64,000 nucleotides of DNA from Paenibacillus sp. FSL H8-0537 (GTDB taxonomy: Bacteria; Bacillota; Bacilli; Paenibacillales; Paenibacillaceae), in contig NZ_CP150290.1 of assembly GCF_038051995.1 (NCBI RefSeq), positions 5,865,001 to 5,929,000 of the forward strand, written 5' to 3'. This document shows, in pieces, positions 43,598-53,583 of the stretch. Every line of letters starts with the position of its first letter. Within the stretch, counting starts at the first letter, position 1. The translations under genes and the position numbers were made by a program. The notes under the pieces are model-generated. The model was given only the letters and a program-made list of their open reading frames with translations, was not told the DNA's origin and ran no database searches.

Positions 43598-44164
43598 TCA
43601 GCCTTCCAGCCACTCGCTCGCCTCTAGCTCCTTCATCGCCCATTCGCAAAAAGCTAAGGACGTCCGCGTATCCATCTTTCGTTTGCTAAGAAGCAAATAT
43701 CGTCCAAGCAGCCGCGCGTTTTTCTTGCGCGCATTCTCTCCGCTTACCCGCTTCTCCTCCAGAGCACGCATAAGCCCGTCGTAACGTACCAGCTCGCTCC
43801 TGCAAAACGCTTCGCGCGTAACAAGGAGCGCCTTCGCCTTTTCCGGCTCTGCCAGCCATAAGCCATACAGCTTAAAATGCAGCTCATCCCGCAGTACGGG
43901 ATTTTCCGCAGGCAGATCCACCCATCTTCCCAGCTCCGCTAACCCTTTATCGGTAATGGAATATTCCTTTTTGTCTGGCTTATCCTGCTGCTCGATCCGC
44001 TCAAAAGCGATATAACCGTTCTGCTCCAGCGCAGCCAGCAGCGGGTAAATTTGGCTGTGGCCCGCCTGCCACAGCGGCTTTATTTTTTGCGCCAAATCAT
44101 AGCCTGTCAGCGGACTTGCACTTAGCAAAGCAAGCAATCCGTAGGATAAAGTGTTTAATCGCAT
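43598..44164 (-). CDS. PadR-family repressor
   Basis: A 188-residue regulator with an N-terminal winged helix (LNTLSYGLLALLSASPLTGYDLAQ; SQIYPLLAALEQNGYI; GWVDLPAE-like wing) and a C-terminal helical dimerisation domain. ATG 44164 is preferred to the upstream frame start at 44230 because GGGAGG precedes it and it matches the family N-terminus. It diverges from a 14-helix MFS gene, with two ATGT-N8-ACAT sites between. Confidence 0.9.
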   Translation of the reverse strand: MRLNTLSYGLLALLSASPLTGYDLAQKIKPLWQAGHSQIYPLLAALEQNGYIAFERIEQQDKPDKKEYSITDKGLAELGRWVDLPAENPVLRDELHFKLYGLWLAEPEKAKALLVTREAFCRSELVRYDGLMRALEEKRVSGENARKKNARLLGRYLLLSKRKMDTRTSLAFCEWAMKELEASEWLEG

Positions 44165-44181
44165 CGTATAACGGCCTCCCA

Positions 44182-44201
44182 ATATGTCATTATTGACATA
44201 T
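44182..44201. promoter_or_regulatory. PadR-type operator 1
   Basis: Perfect 8-bp arms ATATGTCA and TGACATAT around TTAT contain ATGT-N8-ACAT, the PadR/LmrR consensus. Confidence 0.8.
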
Positions 44202-44238
44202 AAAATACATAGGTGTAACATGAATAACACAGATTATT

Positions 44239-44258
44239 ATATGTAAAAATAGACATAT
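44239..44258. promoter_or_regulatory. PadR-type operator 2
   Basis: ATATGTAA and AGACATAT around AAAT contain the same ATGT-N8-ACAT core. It lies 37 bp from site 1 and 12 bp before the MFS ribosome site. Confidence 0.75.
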
Positions 44259-44283
44259 AAGCAATGAAAGGAGGACATTTGCT

Positions 44284-45732
44284 TTGGAGGAGCAGACGAC
44301 TACGATACGATTTTGGCCGATTATGATTGCGATTTTCTTCGGAACGTTCCTTTCCGTGCTAAGCACAACGACGATTAATATTGCGCTTCCGCTGCTGATG
44401 GAGCATTTTCATTCAGAGCTTTCCACCATGCAGTGGATGGTGACGGGCTTTATGCTGGCAACTGGTGTTATTTCACCACTCGTCGGGTATTTGGGAGGAC
44501 GATTCAGCTATAAAAGATTATATTTATACGCGCTGGTCGGCTTTACGCTGTTTTCGTTTTTGTGCGCAGCCGCATGGGATACGACGTCGCTTATCGTATT
44601 TCGAATGCTGCAAGGGGCATGCAGCGGACTGATCATGTCCTGTACGATGACGATTATTTTCCAGGTCGTGCCGAAGGAGCGCCGAGCGTTTGCAGTGAGC
44701 CTATGGTCGCTGTCCGCAATGGTTGCGCCTGCAATTGGGCCGACTTTCAGCGGCTGGCTGCTGCAGCAGGCAAGCTGGCATTGGCTGTTTTTGTTCAATG
44801 TGCCGATCGGGCTGATTGCGATTATTTTGACCCAAAAGCTGATTCCTTATTATCGAATGAACATCCCGAAGTCGCTCGATATTCCAGGCGTCATGACCGT
44901 TATTCTCGGCAGTCTGGCGCTGCTCGTCGCTTTCAGTGAAGGCAACAGATGGGGCTGGAGCTCATGGAAAACGCTGCTGCTTATGGCTGTAGGTGTCGCC
45001 TTGCTGGTGCTTTTTGTTTGGCGGGAGCTGACAGCTAAGGAGCCGCTGCTGAATTTACGCGTATTTCGCATCCGCCGCTTTACGGTCATGCTGTGTATCT
45101 ATGGCATGGTGACGGTCGCGCTGTATACAGGGACGTATTTGACGCCGCTGTTTTTGCAGCAGGTGCAGCTCCAAAGTCCGCTGGCAACAGGGCTGATTTT
45201 GCTGCCCTCCTCCGTCATATTGGCGCTTCTAAGCCCGATAGCTGGAAAGCTCTATCCGAAGCTTGGAGCGGTGAAAATGATCAGCATCGGCATCGTTTTT
45301 ATTTTCGCAGGGCTGTTTATGCTGAGCTGGCTGCATGTGAATACGGCATACAGCTTCGTGCTATGGGGTATGATCATTCGCAATATCGGGCTTGGCTTTG
45401 CTTCCGTTCCGAGCAGCACCGCCTCCATGGAAGAAATTCCGCCCGAGTGGTCCGGTCATGCCGCTTCCATTAGCAACTGGCTTCGCAATGTGCTCAGTTC
45501 GTTCGCTATTGCGGTGTTTACAGGGCTCATCTCCAGCCGCTCCGCCGTTCACAGCAGCGAACTTATTCAGTCTGGAGCTATCGACACAAATACGATCCGC
45601 CTGATGTCGTTTACAATGAGCATTAATGATGTGTTTGTGGTTGGCGCTATTACGGTGCTGATTGGATTCCCTCTTCTGCTGCTGCTTAAACAGCGGAAGG
45701 ATCGGGCAGCGGTTTTGCAGCCAAGCGGATAA
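44284..45732 (+). CDS. MFS drug exporter, DHA2 (14-helix) type
   Basis: A 482-residue EmrB/QacA-like exporter with 14 predicted helices. Motif A is LGGRFSYKRLYLYALVGFT near residue 60-78, and motif C with GPTFSGWLLQQASW is in TM5 (about 150). TTG 44284 is the start, preceded by GGAGG at 44270-44274. It is regulated by the divergent PadR protein in all likelihood. The substrate class would be hydrophobic or cationic drugs or endogenous metabolites. Confidence 0.92.
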   Translation: MEEQTTTIRFWPIMIAIFFGTFLSVLSTTTINIALPLLMEHFHSELSTMQWMVTGFMLATGVISPLVGYLGGRFSYKRLYLYALVGFTLFSFLCAAAWDTTSLIVFRMLQGACSGLIMSCTMTIIFQVVPKERRAFAVSLWSLSAMVAPAIGPTFSGWLLQQASWHWLFLFNVPIGLIAIILTQKLIPYYRMNIPKSLDIPGVMTVILGSLALLVAFSEGNRWGWSSWKTLLLMAVGVALLVLFVWRELTAKEPLLNLRVFRIRRFTVMLCIYGMVTVALYTGTYLTPLFLQQVQLQSPLATGLILLPSSVILALLSPIAGKLYPKLGAVKMISIGIVFIFAGLFMLSWLHVNTAYSFVLWGMIIRNIGLGFASVPSSTASMEEIPPEWSGHAASISNWLRNVLSSFAIAVFTGLISSRSAVHSSELIQSGAIDTNTIRLMSFTMSINDVFVVGAITVLIGFPLLLLLKQRKDRAAVLQPSG

Positions 45733-45757
45733 TGAGAGTGTGGTGTACCCCTACAAC

Positions 45758-45803
45758 AAAACACCAATGAATGAGGCGATTGTGCCTTCTTCATTGGTGT
45801 TTT
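45758..45803. terminator. Convergent terminator
   Basis: Perfect 14-bp arms AAAACACCAATGAA (45758-45771) and TTCATTGGTGTTTT (45790-45803) work in both directions, between the DHA2 exporter and the carboxylesterase. Confidence 0.85.
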
Positions 45804-45884
45804 TCGATTCAACGCTTATTTTATGGAGCATTTCATTCCATTAAAGATGCTAATGTGCCGGATTGCTCTAAAGAAGCCGTTGCT

Positions 45885-47366
45885 TTACAGCTCAAGCAGC
45901 TCACGTTTTTGAGCATCAGGATCAGCCATAACCTGAGTAGCATGGTTGAAAATGAACGTCGAACGCTCCTGCTTGCTATATGCAGGCCACGCAACATTTT
46001 CAGCCTCAGGCGTGCCCTGTTTGGCAAAAGCAATCCACGCATCCTGCATGCGCCAAGCGAGCTTCCTCATGGATTCATCAGGCGTCACGCCCATGCTCTG
46101 CATATGCTCCAGCGTGTTGAACACAAAAAAGATTTCAATGCCATGAATCGATTTATGGAGCAGCGGATGCTCCGGCAGCACCCAGTCAAAGCGATACATC
46201 CATACCGGCGCATGCTCGCTTTGAGCGGTGGCGAACTGCACGGATGAACGCCAGAAGAAGGCTTCGGTCATCATTTGGGCCTGTCCGTCGGTCGTTGGCG
46301 GATAAGCTGCAGCGGCGGCGGCGACGTTTTTGATATCCGGCGCCATAAAGGTTAACGCTTCAGACATATCGATGTTATCATCAAAAGGCATATCGGGCCT
46401 GATGAACAAATGCCCTTCATCTAAATTCGTCCCGATTAGCAGAGGGATGTCTGCTGCAGCCCCTTTATGAATCGCCTCAAGCGGCGACTGCGGGAGCGTT
46501 GCCTCGTCGAGCACTGGTTGAAACAGCAGCGCCAGCCGGTTCCCCGCCTGCTCCTTCAGCTTTTCCCCCGCTGCAAAAATCTGCTCCGCTGGCACAGTTC
46601 TAAGCTTGTCCAGCTCGGACGGACTAATGCCGAGCAGCTGAAGCAGGCCCGCCCGGATACCATCTGCTTGCTGCTGAGGAATGATTTGCGAGGCTCCGCT
46701 TTGCATAATGGCTCGGCTGTACAAGCCTTTCGCCTTCGTCATACCCAGCAGCGCTGCAATACTCATGCTGCCTGCCGATTCTCCAAAAATAGTGACGGAA
46801 GCGGGATCTCCACCGAACGCCGCAATATTATTTTTCACCCATTCCAGTGCAGCTATTTGATCGAGAAGCCCTGCATTGGATACGAAGGAGCCGCCAAGCG
46901 GCGCGAGATGCAGAAACCCAAACGGCCCCAGTCGATAGTTAATCGTCACGACGATTATATTTCCCCGCTTCGCCAGCTCCGATCCATCATAGAGAGGCCA
47001 GCTTCCTGCTCCGGTCAAAAAAGAGCCGCCGTGAATCCATACCATAACCGGAAGCGGCGCGTCTGCGGCGTCTCCAGCAACAACTGCTTCCGGAGCCCAT
47101 ACATTCAAATAGAGGCAGTCTTCGGATTCGAGGCGCGTACCTGCGGCAAGCTCCGCTGCTGCCCCATTTTGCCGAGGCTGTATATTTTCAGGGCCAAAAT
47201 GGAAGGCTTCTTTGACACCCTCCCACCGCTCTGGCGGAACTGGCGCTGCAAACCGCAGCTCATCTACTGGCGGCTTGGCATAGGGAATCCCCTTCCAAAC
47301 GGAAATTCCGTTCAACTGTTGACCTCTAATCGCGCCATCCTTCGTATTTACCTCGATCGTTGTCAT
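45885..47366 (-). CDS. pnbA: Carboxylesterase type B (para-nitrobenzyl esterase type)
   Basis: A 493-residue alpha/beta hydrolase. The N-terminal block is GIPYAKPP. The oxyanion hole is HGGSFLTG (about 112-119), the nucleophile is Ser197 in FGESAGS, an acidic residue lies in GTNLDEGHLF, and the catalytic His is near HGIEIFFVF (about 400). There is no signal peptide, so it is cytoplasmic. It hydrolyses short-chain or aromatic esters. It stands alone; no regulator is evident in front of it. Confidence 0.93.
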   Translation of the reverse strand: MTTIEVNTKDGAIRGQQLNGISVWKGIPYAKPPVDELRFAAPVPPERWEGVKEAFHFGPENIQPRQNGAAAELAAGTRLESEDCLYLNVWAPEAVVAGDAADAPLPVMVWIHGGSFLTGAGSWPLYDGSELAKRGNIIVVTINYRLGPFGFLHLAPLGGSFVSNAGLLDQIAALEWVKNNIAAFGGDPASVTIFGESAGSMSIAALLGMTKAKGLYSRAIMQSGASQIIPQQQADGIRAGLLQLLGISPSELDKLRTVPAEQIFAAGEKLKEQAGNRLALLFQPVLDEATLPQSPLEAIHKGAAADIPLLIGTNLDEGHLFIRPDMPFDDNIDMSEALTFMAPDIKNVAAAAAAYPPTTDGQAQMMTEAFFWRSSVQFATAQSEHAPVWMYRFDWVLPEHPLLHKSIHGIEIFFVFNTLEHMQSMGVTPDESMRKLAWRMQDAWIAFAKQGTPEAENVAWPAYSKQERSTFIFNHATQVMADPDAQKRELLEL

Positions 47367-47504
47367 GCTTCACTCTCCCTCATTGCCCATTATTAAACGT
47401 TAAAATAGTGAGAACTAACGAAATGACTGATTTGTTATTTTGGTCACTTTCTTCCTATTTATGATAGCAAATGAGCGTTAGCTTATCAATTTTATCATGC
47501 GAAA

Positions 47505-47831
47505 AAGCGGATATGACGCGCGCGATCAACAGCACCTCAATGCTAGTTGATGCGGCTGCTAAGCTATTGCCGATAATAAAAATAAGCATAATCCACATGA
47601 GCAGCGTTTGCGCGACAAGCTGGACGTTAGGGATGTAAGTATCGGCGCACCGACCGTTACGCCCAGTGCATATAGAGAAACGGTCAGCCCCGCTGTCGGC
47701 AGCGATACATGCAAGTCCTCTGAAATCAGGGGCAGCAGCCCGACGCTTATAAATTCCGTTGTACCAATGGCAAATGCGCTAACGGCGAGAGCCAACAGTG
47801 CCAATGTGCTTCTTTTTTGATTAATAGTCAT
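47505..47831 (-). pseudogene. N-terminal fragment of a DHA1-type MFS exporter
   Basis: Codons from ATG 47831 give 74 residues of a typical MFS start (LALAVSAFAIGTTEFISVGLL ... VSLYALGVTVGAPILTSLTSSLSRK, segments only). The frame then shifts. In the next frame LLMWIMLIFIIGNSL and EVLLIARVISAFSH continue the protein to about 47508, where homology stops at unrelated DNA. Only about 110 of roughly 390 residues remain. It diverges from an HxlR regulator, the usual neighbour of such exporters. Confidence 0.8.
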
Positions 47832-48009
47832 ACTGTATTGCCTCCTATCCTATCGTGTATCTATTGGGTACGGTTCACTTCGCGAGTAGCCGCAGTGGAT
47901 CGATAAGTGCTATGATAGGTTATATCTATCCAAAAGAATAGTACATACTTTTCAGTACTGTAGGCACTAAAAAGGACCTATATATACCGATTAGCAAGGA
48001 GGAATACCC

Positions 48010-48372
48010 ATGACGAAGAAGAAATACAATATTTCCGTAGAAGCAACGCTTGAGGTCATCGGAGGGAAATGGAAATGCGTCATCCTCTGCCATCTCACCC
48101 ACGGCAAGAAACGGACTAGCGAGCTGAAACGGCTCATGCCAGGCATTACGCAAAAAATGCTCACTCAGCAGCTCCGCGAGCTGGAGGACGATGGAATCGT
48201 GAACCGGATTACGTATAATCAGGTCCCGCCTAAGGTCGAATATGAGCTGACCGATTACGGACTCAGCCTTGATAGCATTCTCAGTGCCCTCTGCAACTGG
48301 GGCGAAGAGCATATTATCCGAATTTATGGTGACAAATATTCGATGTTAGAGGAAAGTGTTTTGAATAAATAA
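48010..48372 (+). CDS. HxlR-family transcriptional regulator
   Basis: A 120-residue winged helix protein: EATLEVIGGKWKCVILCHL, RTSELKRLMPGITQKMLTQQLRELEDDGIV and a C-terminal YELTDYG. Length and motifs are standard for HxlR. AGGAGG lies 7-8 bp before the ATG. Its former target may be the truncated MFS gene diverging from it. HxlR proteins sense aldehydes, quinones or redox stress. Confidence 0.92.
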   Translation: MTKKKYNISVEATLEVIGGKWKCVILCHLTHGKKRTSELKRLMPGITQKMLTQQLRELEDDGIVNRITYNQVPPKVEYELTDYGLSLDSILSALCNWGEEHIIRIYGDKYSMLEESVLNK

Positions 48373-48425
48373 GCATGTAATCTTGTAAGAAGCCTCCGTC
48401 TACCATTGATGAGCAGCACATGGTA

Positions 48426-48472
48426 AAACAAGCCTCCTTTATACACGAATGGTGTATAAAGGAGGCTTGTTT
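48426..48472. terminator. Long bidirectional terminator
   Basis: 21-bp perfect arms at 48426-48446 and 48452-48472 (start AAACAAGCCTCC, end GGAGGCTTGTTT) surround a 5-nt loop. It separates the convergent HxlR and glpD genes. Confidence 0.85.
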
Positions 48473-48542
48473 AGTAGGCGGAAGCGGCTTGTGCCTACAC
48501 TAGCTGTTGTCCGTTTTGCCGCTATATTACCGCTATTTCCCG

Positions 48543-48566
48543 TTCCTATTCCTATTCCTATTCCTG
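48543..48566. repeat. Hexanucleotide repeat spanning the glpD stop
   Basis: Three TTCCTA units and one TTCCTG. On the coding strand they read GAA-TAG repeats, so the stop codon at 48558-48560 is backed by two more in frame. Confidence 0.85.
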
Positions 48567-50255
48567 CTCCACTGGCGTCACTGCATAATGCAGCTCCTGC
48601 TCCAGCTCAGCAGCATAAGCTGCGCTCGCCTCTTCCGTCCAGCCGAACAGCGCTGCCATCTCAGCATGCACCGCTTCCTTCCACTGCAGGACGCGAGCGC
48701 GATCAAACAACAGGTTGCCTGTACGGCGAATCCAGAAATCCGCCGGCTTCGTCGTCAGCTCATATTCCAGAGCATACATCAGCTCAATGCGCAGACTGAG
48801 CGAAAGCTCTTGGCCGCTAGCCGTTGGCTGGCCTTTGTATTGTGGAATAAGGCCAAATACTTGATCCACATTGGTGCCAAAATGGCGGGCAAGCCGCTCA
48901 GCCTCTTCACGAGTGAGCCCAGCATGAATGCCTTCCTCCGTTTTCTTGGCAACGAAGGCCGGGAAATGGGAGGAGCCACCGAAGTCGCCGCCCGACAGGG
49001 GCAGGTTTTTCGTACCGCTTGGGCGAATGCCGCTGCGGCCTTCCGCTGTGAGCTGCGTGCTCACCGTGTTCACGACGCTTTCTGCCATTTTGCGGTAGCC
49101 TGTCAGCTTGCCGCCTGCAATCGAGATGAGCCCAGACCCAGCGACGAACACCTCATCCTTTCGGGAAATTTCCGAAGGGTCTTTGCCTTCTTGGTGAATG
49201 AGCGGACGGAGGCCAGCCCAGCTTGATTCCACATCGGAGGCTTTCAGCTTGATCGAAGGGAACATGAAATTTGCCGCCTGCAAAATATAGTCCAGATCCT
49301 GCCTCGTCATACGTGGAAGCGCCTTATCTGCCTTGTAGTTCGTATCGGTTGTGCCAATATATGTTTTGCCATCGCGCGGAATCGCGAACACCATGCGTCC
49401 GTCCTGCGTATCAAAGTAGACCGCTTGATGCAGCGGGAAACGCGATTGGTCGAATACCAAATGCACGCCTTTAGTCAAATGCACCGTTTTGCCTTGCTTC
49501 GAGCCATCCTGTTCGCGCAGCGTATCGACCCATGGACCTGTCGCATTGACAACCTTAACGGCACGCACCTTGTTCTCGGCTCCAGACAGCAGATCGCGCA
49601 CATTAGCGCCAACAACTCTGCCATCCTCATAAATGAACGATTCAACCTTTACATAAGGGATCGAAAGAGCGCCCATGTCCACAGCCTTCTTCATTACTTC
49701 AATCGTCAGACGCGCATCATCGGTGCGGTATTCCACATAATAGCCGCCACCCTTCATACCTTGGCGCTTCAGCAGCGGCTCTCGGCTCATCGTTTCGTCT
49801 ACGCTGAACATTTTCCGGCGCTCGCCGCGTTTGACGCCTGCCAGAAAATCATATACGCGGAGGCCGAGTGAGGTCGAGAATTTGCCGAAAGTTCCGCCTG
49901 TATAAAAAGGCAGCAGCATCCACTCTGGCGTCGTTACATGCGGTCCGTTCTCATATACAATCGCGCGCTCTTTTCCAACCTCTGCCACGACGCCGATTTC
50001 CAGCTGCTTCAAATAACGCAGACCGCCGTGAACGAGCTTCGTCGAACGGCTCGATGTACCTGCAGCAAAGTCCTGCATATCCACAAGCGCTGTCTTGAGG
50101 CCGCGCGTCTGGGCATCCAGCGCAATGCCTGCTCCTGTAATGCCGCCGCCAATAACGAGCAAATCAAAGGTTTCCTCACCTAAACTGCGGTAAAGCTGTT
50201 CCCTATTTAATGCGCTAAAAGCACCCTGTTTTGCCGTTCCTGTCTGTTTGCTCAT
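48558..50255 (-). CDS. glpD: Aerobic glycerol-3-phosphate dehydrogenase
   Basis: A 565-residue membrane-associated flavoprotein oxidising glycerol-3-phosphate to dihydroxyacetone phosphate and feeding the quinone pool. FAD motif VIGGGITGAGIALDA (about 32-46), GLRYLKQ near 90, substrate loop TKGVHLVFD, and the C-terminal DAO_C domain after about 400 (GGDFGGSSHF) are present. ATG 50255 follows AAGGTGGAG; the frame back to 50330 lies in the leader. The 5' leader contains an intrinsic terminator at 50311-50375, which suggests GlpP antitermination as in Bacillus subtilis glpD. No glpF or glpK is adjacent. Confidence 0.94.
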   Translation of the reverse strand: MSKQTGTAKQGAFSALNREQLYRSLGEETFDLLVIGGGITGAGIALDAQTRGLKTALVDMQDFAAGTSSRSTKLVHGGLRYLKQLEIGVVAEVGKERAIVYENGPHVTTPEWMLLPFYTGGTFGKFSTSLGLRVYDFLAGVKRGERRKMFSVDETMSREPLLKRQGMKGGGYYVEYRTDDARLTIEVMKKAVDMGALSIPYVKVESFIYEDGRVVGANVRDLLSGAENKVRAVKVVNATGPWVDTLREQDGSKQGKTVHLTKGVHLVFDQSRFPLHQAVYFDTQDGRMVFAIPRDGKTYIGTTDTNYKADKALPRMTRQDLDYILQAANFMFPSIKLKASDVESSWAGLRPLIHQEGKDPSEISRKDEVFVAGSGLISIAGGKLTGYRKMAESVVNTVSTQLTAEGRSGIRPSGTKNLPLSGGDFGGSSHFPAFVAKKTEEGIHAGLTREEAERLARHFGTNVDQVFGLIPQYKGQPTASGQELSLSLRIELMYALEYELTTKPADFWIRRTGNLLFDRARVLQWKEAVHAEMAALFGWTEEASAAYAAELEQELHYAVTPVEQE

Positions 50256-50310
50256 CGTCTTCTCCACCTTTTCAGCTAGTTCTTGTCCAATATCCCAATT
50301 AAAAAAGGAA

Positions 50311-50375
50311 AACGAAAAAACCGCAAACACCTTAAGCTGCGCAACATCTAGCGCGATGCAAAAGGTTTCTGCGGT
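50311..50375 (-). promoter_or_regulatory. glpD leader terminator (GlpP-type antitermination candidate)
   Basis: On the minus strand, arms ACCGCAGAAACCTT (50375-50362) and AAGGTGTTTGCGGT (50333-50320) pair with two mismatches and run into TTTTTT. This is inside the transcript between promoter and start codon. Established in B. subtilis: GlpP binds the glpD leader and prevents termination when glycerol-3-phosphate is present. Confidence 0.7.
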
Positions 50376-50413
50376 GTCTCCGTTTCTCCGACCGAATATT
50401 AACTTGTGCCCAC

Positions 50414-50442
50414 ATTATAGCATAACGGGGCCTGCTCGTAAA
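50414..50442 (-). promoter_or_regulatory. glpD promoter
   Basis: On the minus strand TTTACG (50442-50437), a 17-bp spacer and TATAAT (50419-50414). The predicted leader is about 150 nt long. Confidence 0.75.
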
Positions 50443-50513
50443 CAGGCTGAAGAGGGGAAGCGCGATGAAAATCCAAACCTTTCACGCAGCAAAGAGCCTT
50501 GTTCATCCTGTTA

Positions 50514-51542
<1,029 letters not shown>

Positions 51543-51596
51543 TCAAGATCCAGTGAATGTACATCCGCTGCATCATCAGGCTTTACCGCCACCTAA

Positions 51597-53546
51597 CTAA
51601 CAGGGATCAATTACAATACTAGCATATGGACTCAGGTCATGCCCGCGAAAAAGCTTAGGCTCCGCCGTATGATTCATAATGAACCACAACTGGCGGTTCC
51701 CCTGTTCCCGCGAATAAACTTCCACGCCCTGTTCACTTTCAATATGCCAGATATCCTGTAAAGTTACAATGTCTTTGGATATATGCTCCATTACATCATC
51801 ATGAACGCCGCAGCCGATATAATAAACCAGCCCTTGTCCGTAACGATTGCGTGTAATAGCAGCTTGTGGGAAAAAGGGATCATCATAGCTGTACATGCTC
51901 TCAGCTGTCGTCGGTATGACCATATCGCGCCATACGGTTCCTGTCGATTGCAAGCCTTCAAACTCACCGCTGCCGATCAGACGCACCTCGATACCCTCTG
52001 CCAAAGATTCAGAATCCTGTATTTCGACACCGCACATATCCGCCACATAACCCGGAAGCGGCAGCTCGAAATGAATATTGTTATTGCGATCCTTAAGTCC
52101 TGTACGGAAGGAGAAAATAACGGTACCGCCTGCCTCCGCAAAACGGCTAAGTCGCTCACCCAGCTGCTGATCAATGATTTGCAGAGCCGGAACCAGCAGC
52201 ACCTTATAGCTGCTAAAATCCCGCGCTGCCGGAATGACATCTATTCGGGCATTACGATTATAGAAGGGTGTATACAAGCGAAGCAGCTCATTCGTAAAAT
52301 CAAACGCTGCGCTTTGCCTTTGCGAGCGCCACGACCACACATTATCATAGTCATAAAGCACCGCTACATCCGATTGAATTTCTGCTTGGAGTGCATCCGC
52401 ATAAGGAGCGATTTCCTCGAATACCGCCTTTGCCTCATCGAATTTACGGCCATAACGACCATCGTGATCGACGATGCCGTAACAGAACTGCTCGGCACCG
52501 CGCGTCATGCCGCGCCAGCAAAAATACAGCATGTTTGTGCAGCCATGCGCAAACGCTTGAAACGACCACATTTTCGCCTGATTAGGCTTCGGCAAATAGC
52601 CAATGACATCGTGACCCTGCATGCCCATCAGCTGCTCGACGATCCAGAAGTTTTGTCCCTTTAGCCCGCGGTTAAAATCATGCCCGAGAGCAATCGCCGC
52701 TGGCGTAATCGGCTCTGTCAGTCCACCCCAAACCGGATAATTGTCGTACGATACAAAATCCATCGTTTTCACATTTTCCTCATGATCGAACCATTTGCCG
52801 AAGAAGCCGCCAGACACATTTGTCGTTACCTGCTGGTGCTCTCCCTTAAGCTTGTGAACGATGGCCGTCATTTCCTGAGCATAACGATTGAGTGAATCCG
52901 AACGGAAGCGCGCCCAATCGAGCTGCAAGGAAGGATTATGCGTCGTGATTGTTTTGACGGGCATTGGAATTTCAGTAAAATCGTTATACGTCTGCCCCCA
53001 GAAAATCGTGCCGTACGTTTCATTAAGCACAGCAATATCGCCGTATTTGTCAGCCAAATAAAGCTGGAAGCTCTGATGGCACTGCGCACAGTAGCACATA
53101 TCGCTGCCCTCATGGCCGAATTCATTATCTACCTGCCAGACGACAATGTCCGGCTCGCTGCTGTAATGCTCCACCAGCTTGCGCGTAATACGTCCGCTAT
53201 ACGCACGGTATTCCTTTGAGTTGTAGCAGTATTGGCGGCGTCCGCCAAAAGCACGGACTTGACCATTTTCATCCTCAGACAAAATCGTCGGATATTTATG
53301 CGCGAGCCAAGCCGGAAAGGTAGCCGTTGGCGTGCCAAACATGACCTTCAGACCCTTCGACTTGATCCGCGCCAGCGCTTTATCGTAGAAGGAGAAGTCA
53401 AAAACGCCGTCCTGCTTCTCCATGCCATGCCAGCCGAACTCGCCAATACGCACCATATTGGCGCCCAAGCTGATAATGCCGGACAAGTCCGACTCCATCA
53501 GCTCCTCAGGCCAATATTCAGGATAATAATCTACCCCGACAAACAT
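51597..53546 (-). CDS. bgaB: Beta-galactosidase, glycoside hydrolase family 42
   Basis: A 649-residue intracellular retaining glycosidase. The catalytic acid/base is Glu142 in VDNEFGHE and the nucleophile is Glu304 in WIVEQLMG. Zinc-site cysteines are visible as Cys107 and the CYCAQC group (151, 153, 156). A TIM barrel (1-380) is followed by the trimerisation domain (about 390-590) and a small beta domain. It has no signal peptide, so it hydrolyses imported galactosides or galacto-oligosaccharides from plant cell wall. AGGAGG precedes the ATG. It lies between the importer permease and the LacI regulator. Confidence 0.94.
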   Translation of the reverse strand: MFVGVDYYPEYWPEELMESDLSGIISLGANMVRIGEFGWHGMEKQDGVFDFSFYDKALARIKSKGLKVMFGTPTATFPAWLAHKYPTILSEDENGQVRAFGGRRQYCYNSKEYRAYSGRITRKLVEHYSSEPDIVVWQVDNEFGHEGSDMCYCAQCHQSFQLYLADKYGDIAVLNETYGTIFWGQTYNDFTEIPMPVKTITTHNPSLQLDWARFRSDSLNRYAQEMTAIVHKLKGEHQQVTTNVSGGFFGKWFDHEENVKTMDFVSYDNYPVWGGLTEPITPAAIALGHDFNRGLKGQNFWIVEQLMGMQGHDVIGYLPKPNQAKMWSFQAFAHGCTNMLYFCWRGMTRGAEQFCYGIVDHDGRYGRKFDEAKAVFEEIAPYADALQAEIQSDVAVLYDYDNVWSWRSQRQSAAFDFTNELLRLYTPFYNRNARIDVIPAARDFSSYKVLLVPALQIIDQQLGERLSRFAEAGGTVIFSFRTGLKDRNNNIHFELPLPGYVADMCGVEIQDSESLAEGIEVRLIGSGEFEGLQSTGTVWRDMVIPTTAESMYSYDDPFFPQAAITRNRYGQGLVYYIGCGVHDDVMEHISKDIVTLQDIWHIESEQGVEVYSREQGNRQLWFIMNHTAEPKLFRGHDLSPYASIVIDPC

Positions 53547-53583
53547 ATTAAGTTCCTCCTAACGAAAGTAAGGCTCTAGCTGT

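Noticed and set aside
46467..47396. Long plus-strand open frame antisense to the carboxylesterase
   Set aside because: Rich in Arg and Cys as expected for a shadow frame; no ribosome site or domain.
51783..52664. Long plus-strand open frame antisense to the GH42 beta-galactosidase
   Set aside because: Shadow of a clear enzyme gene.
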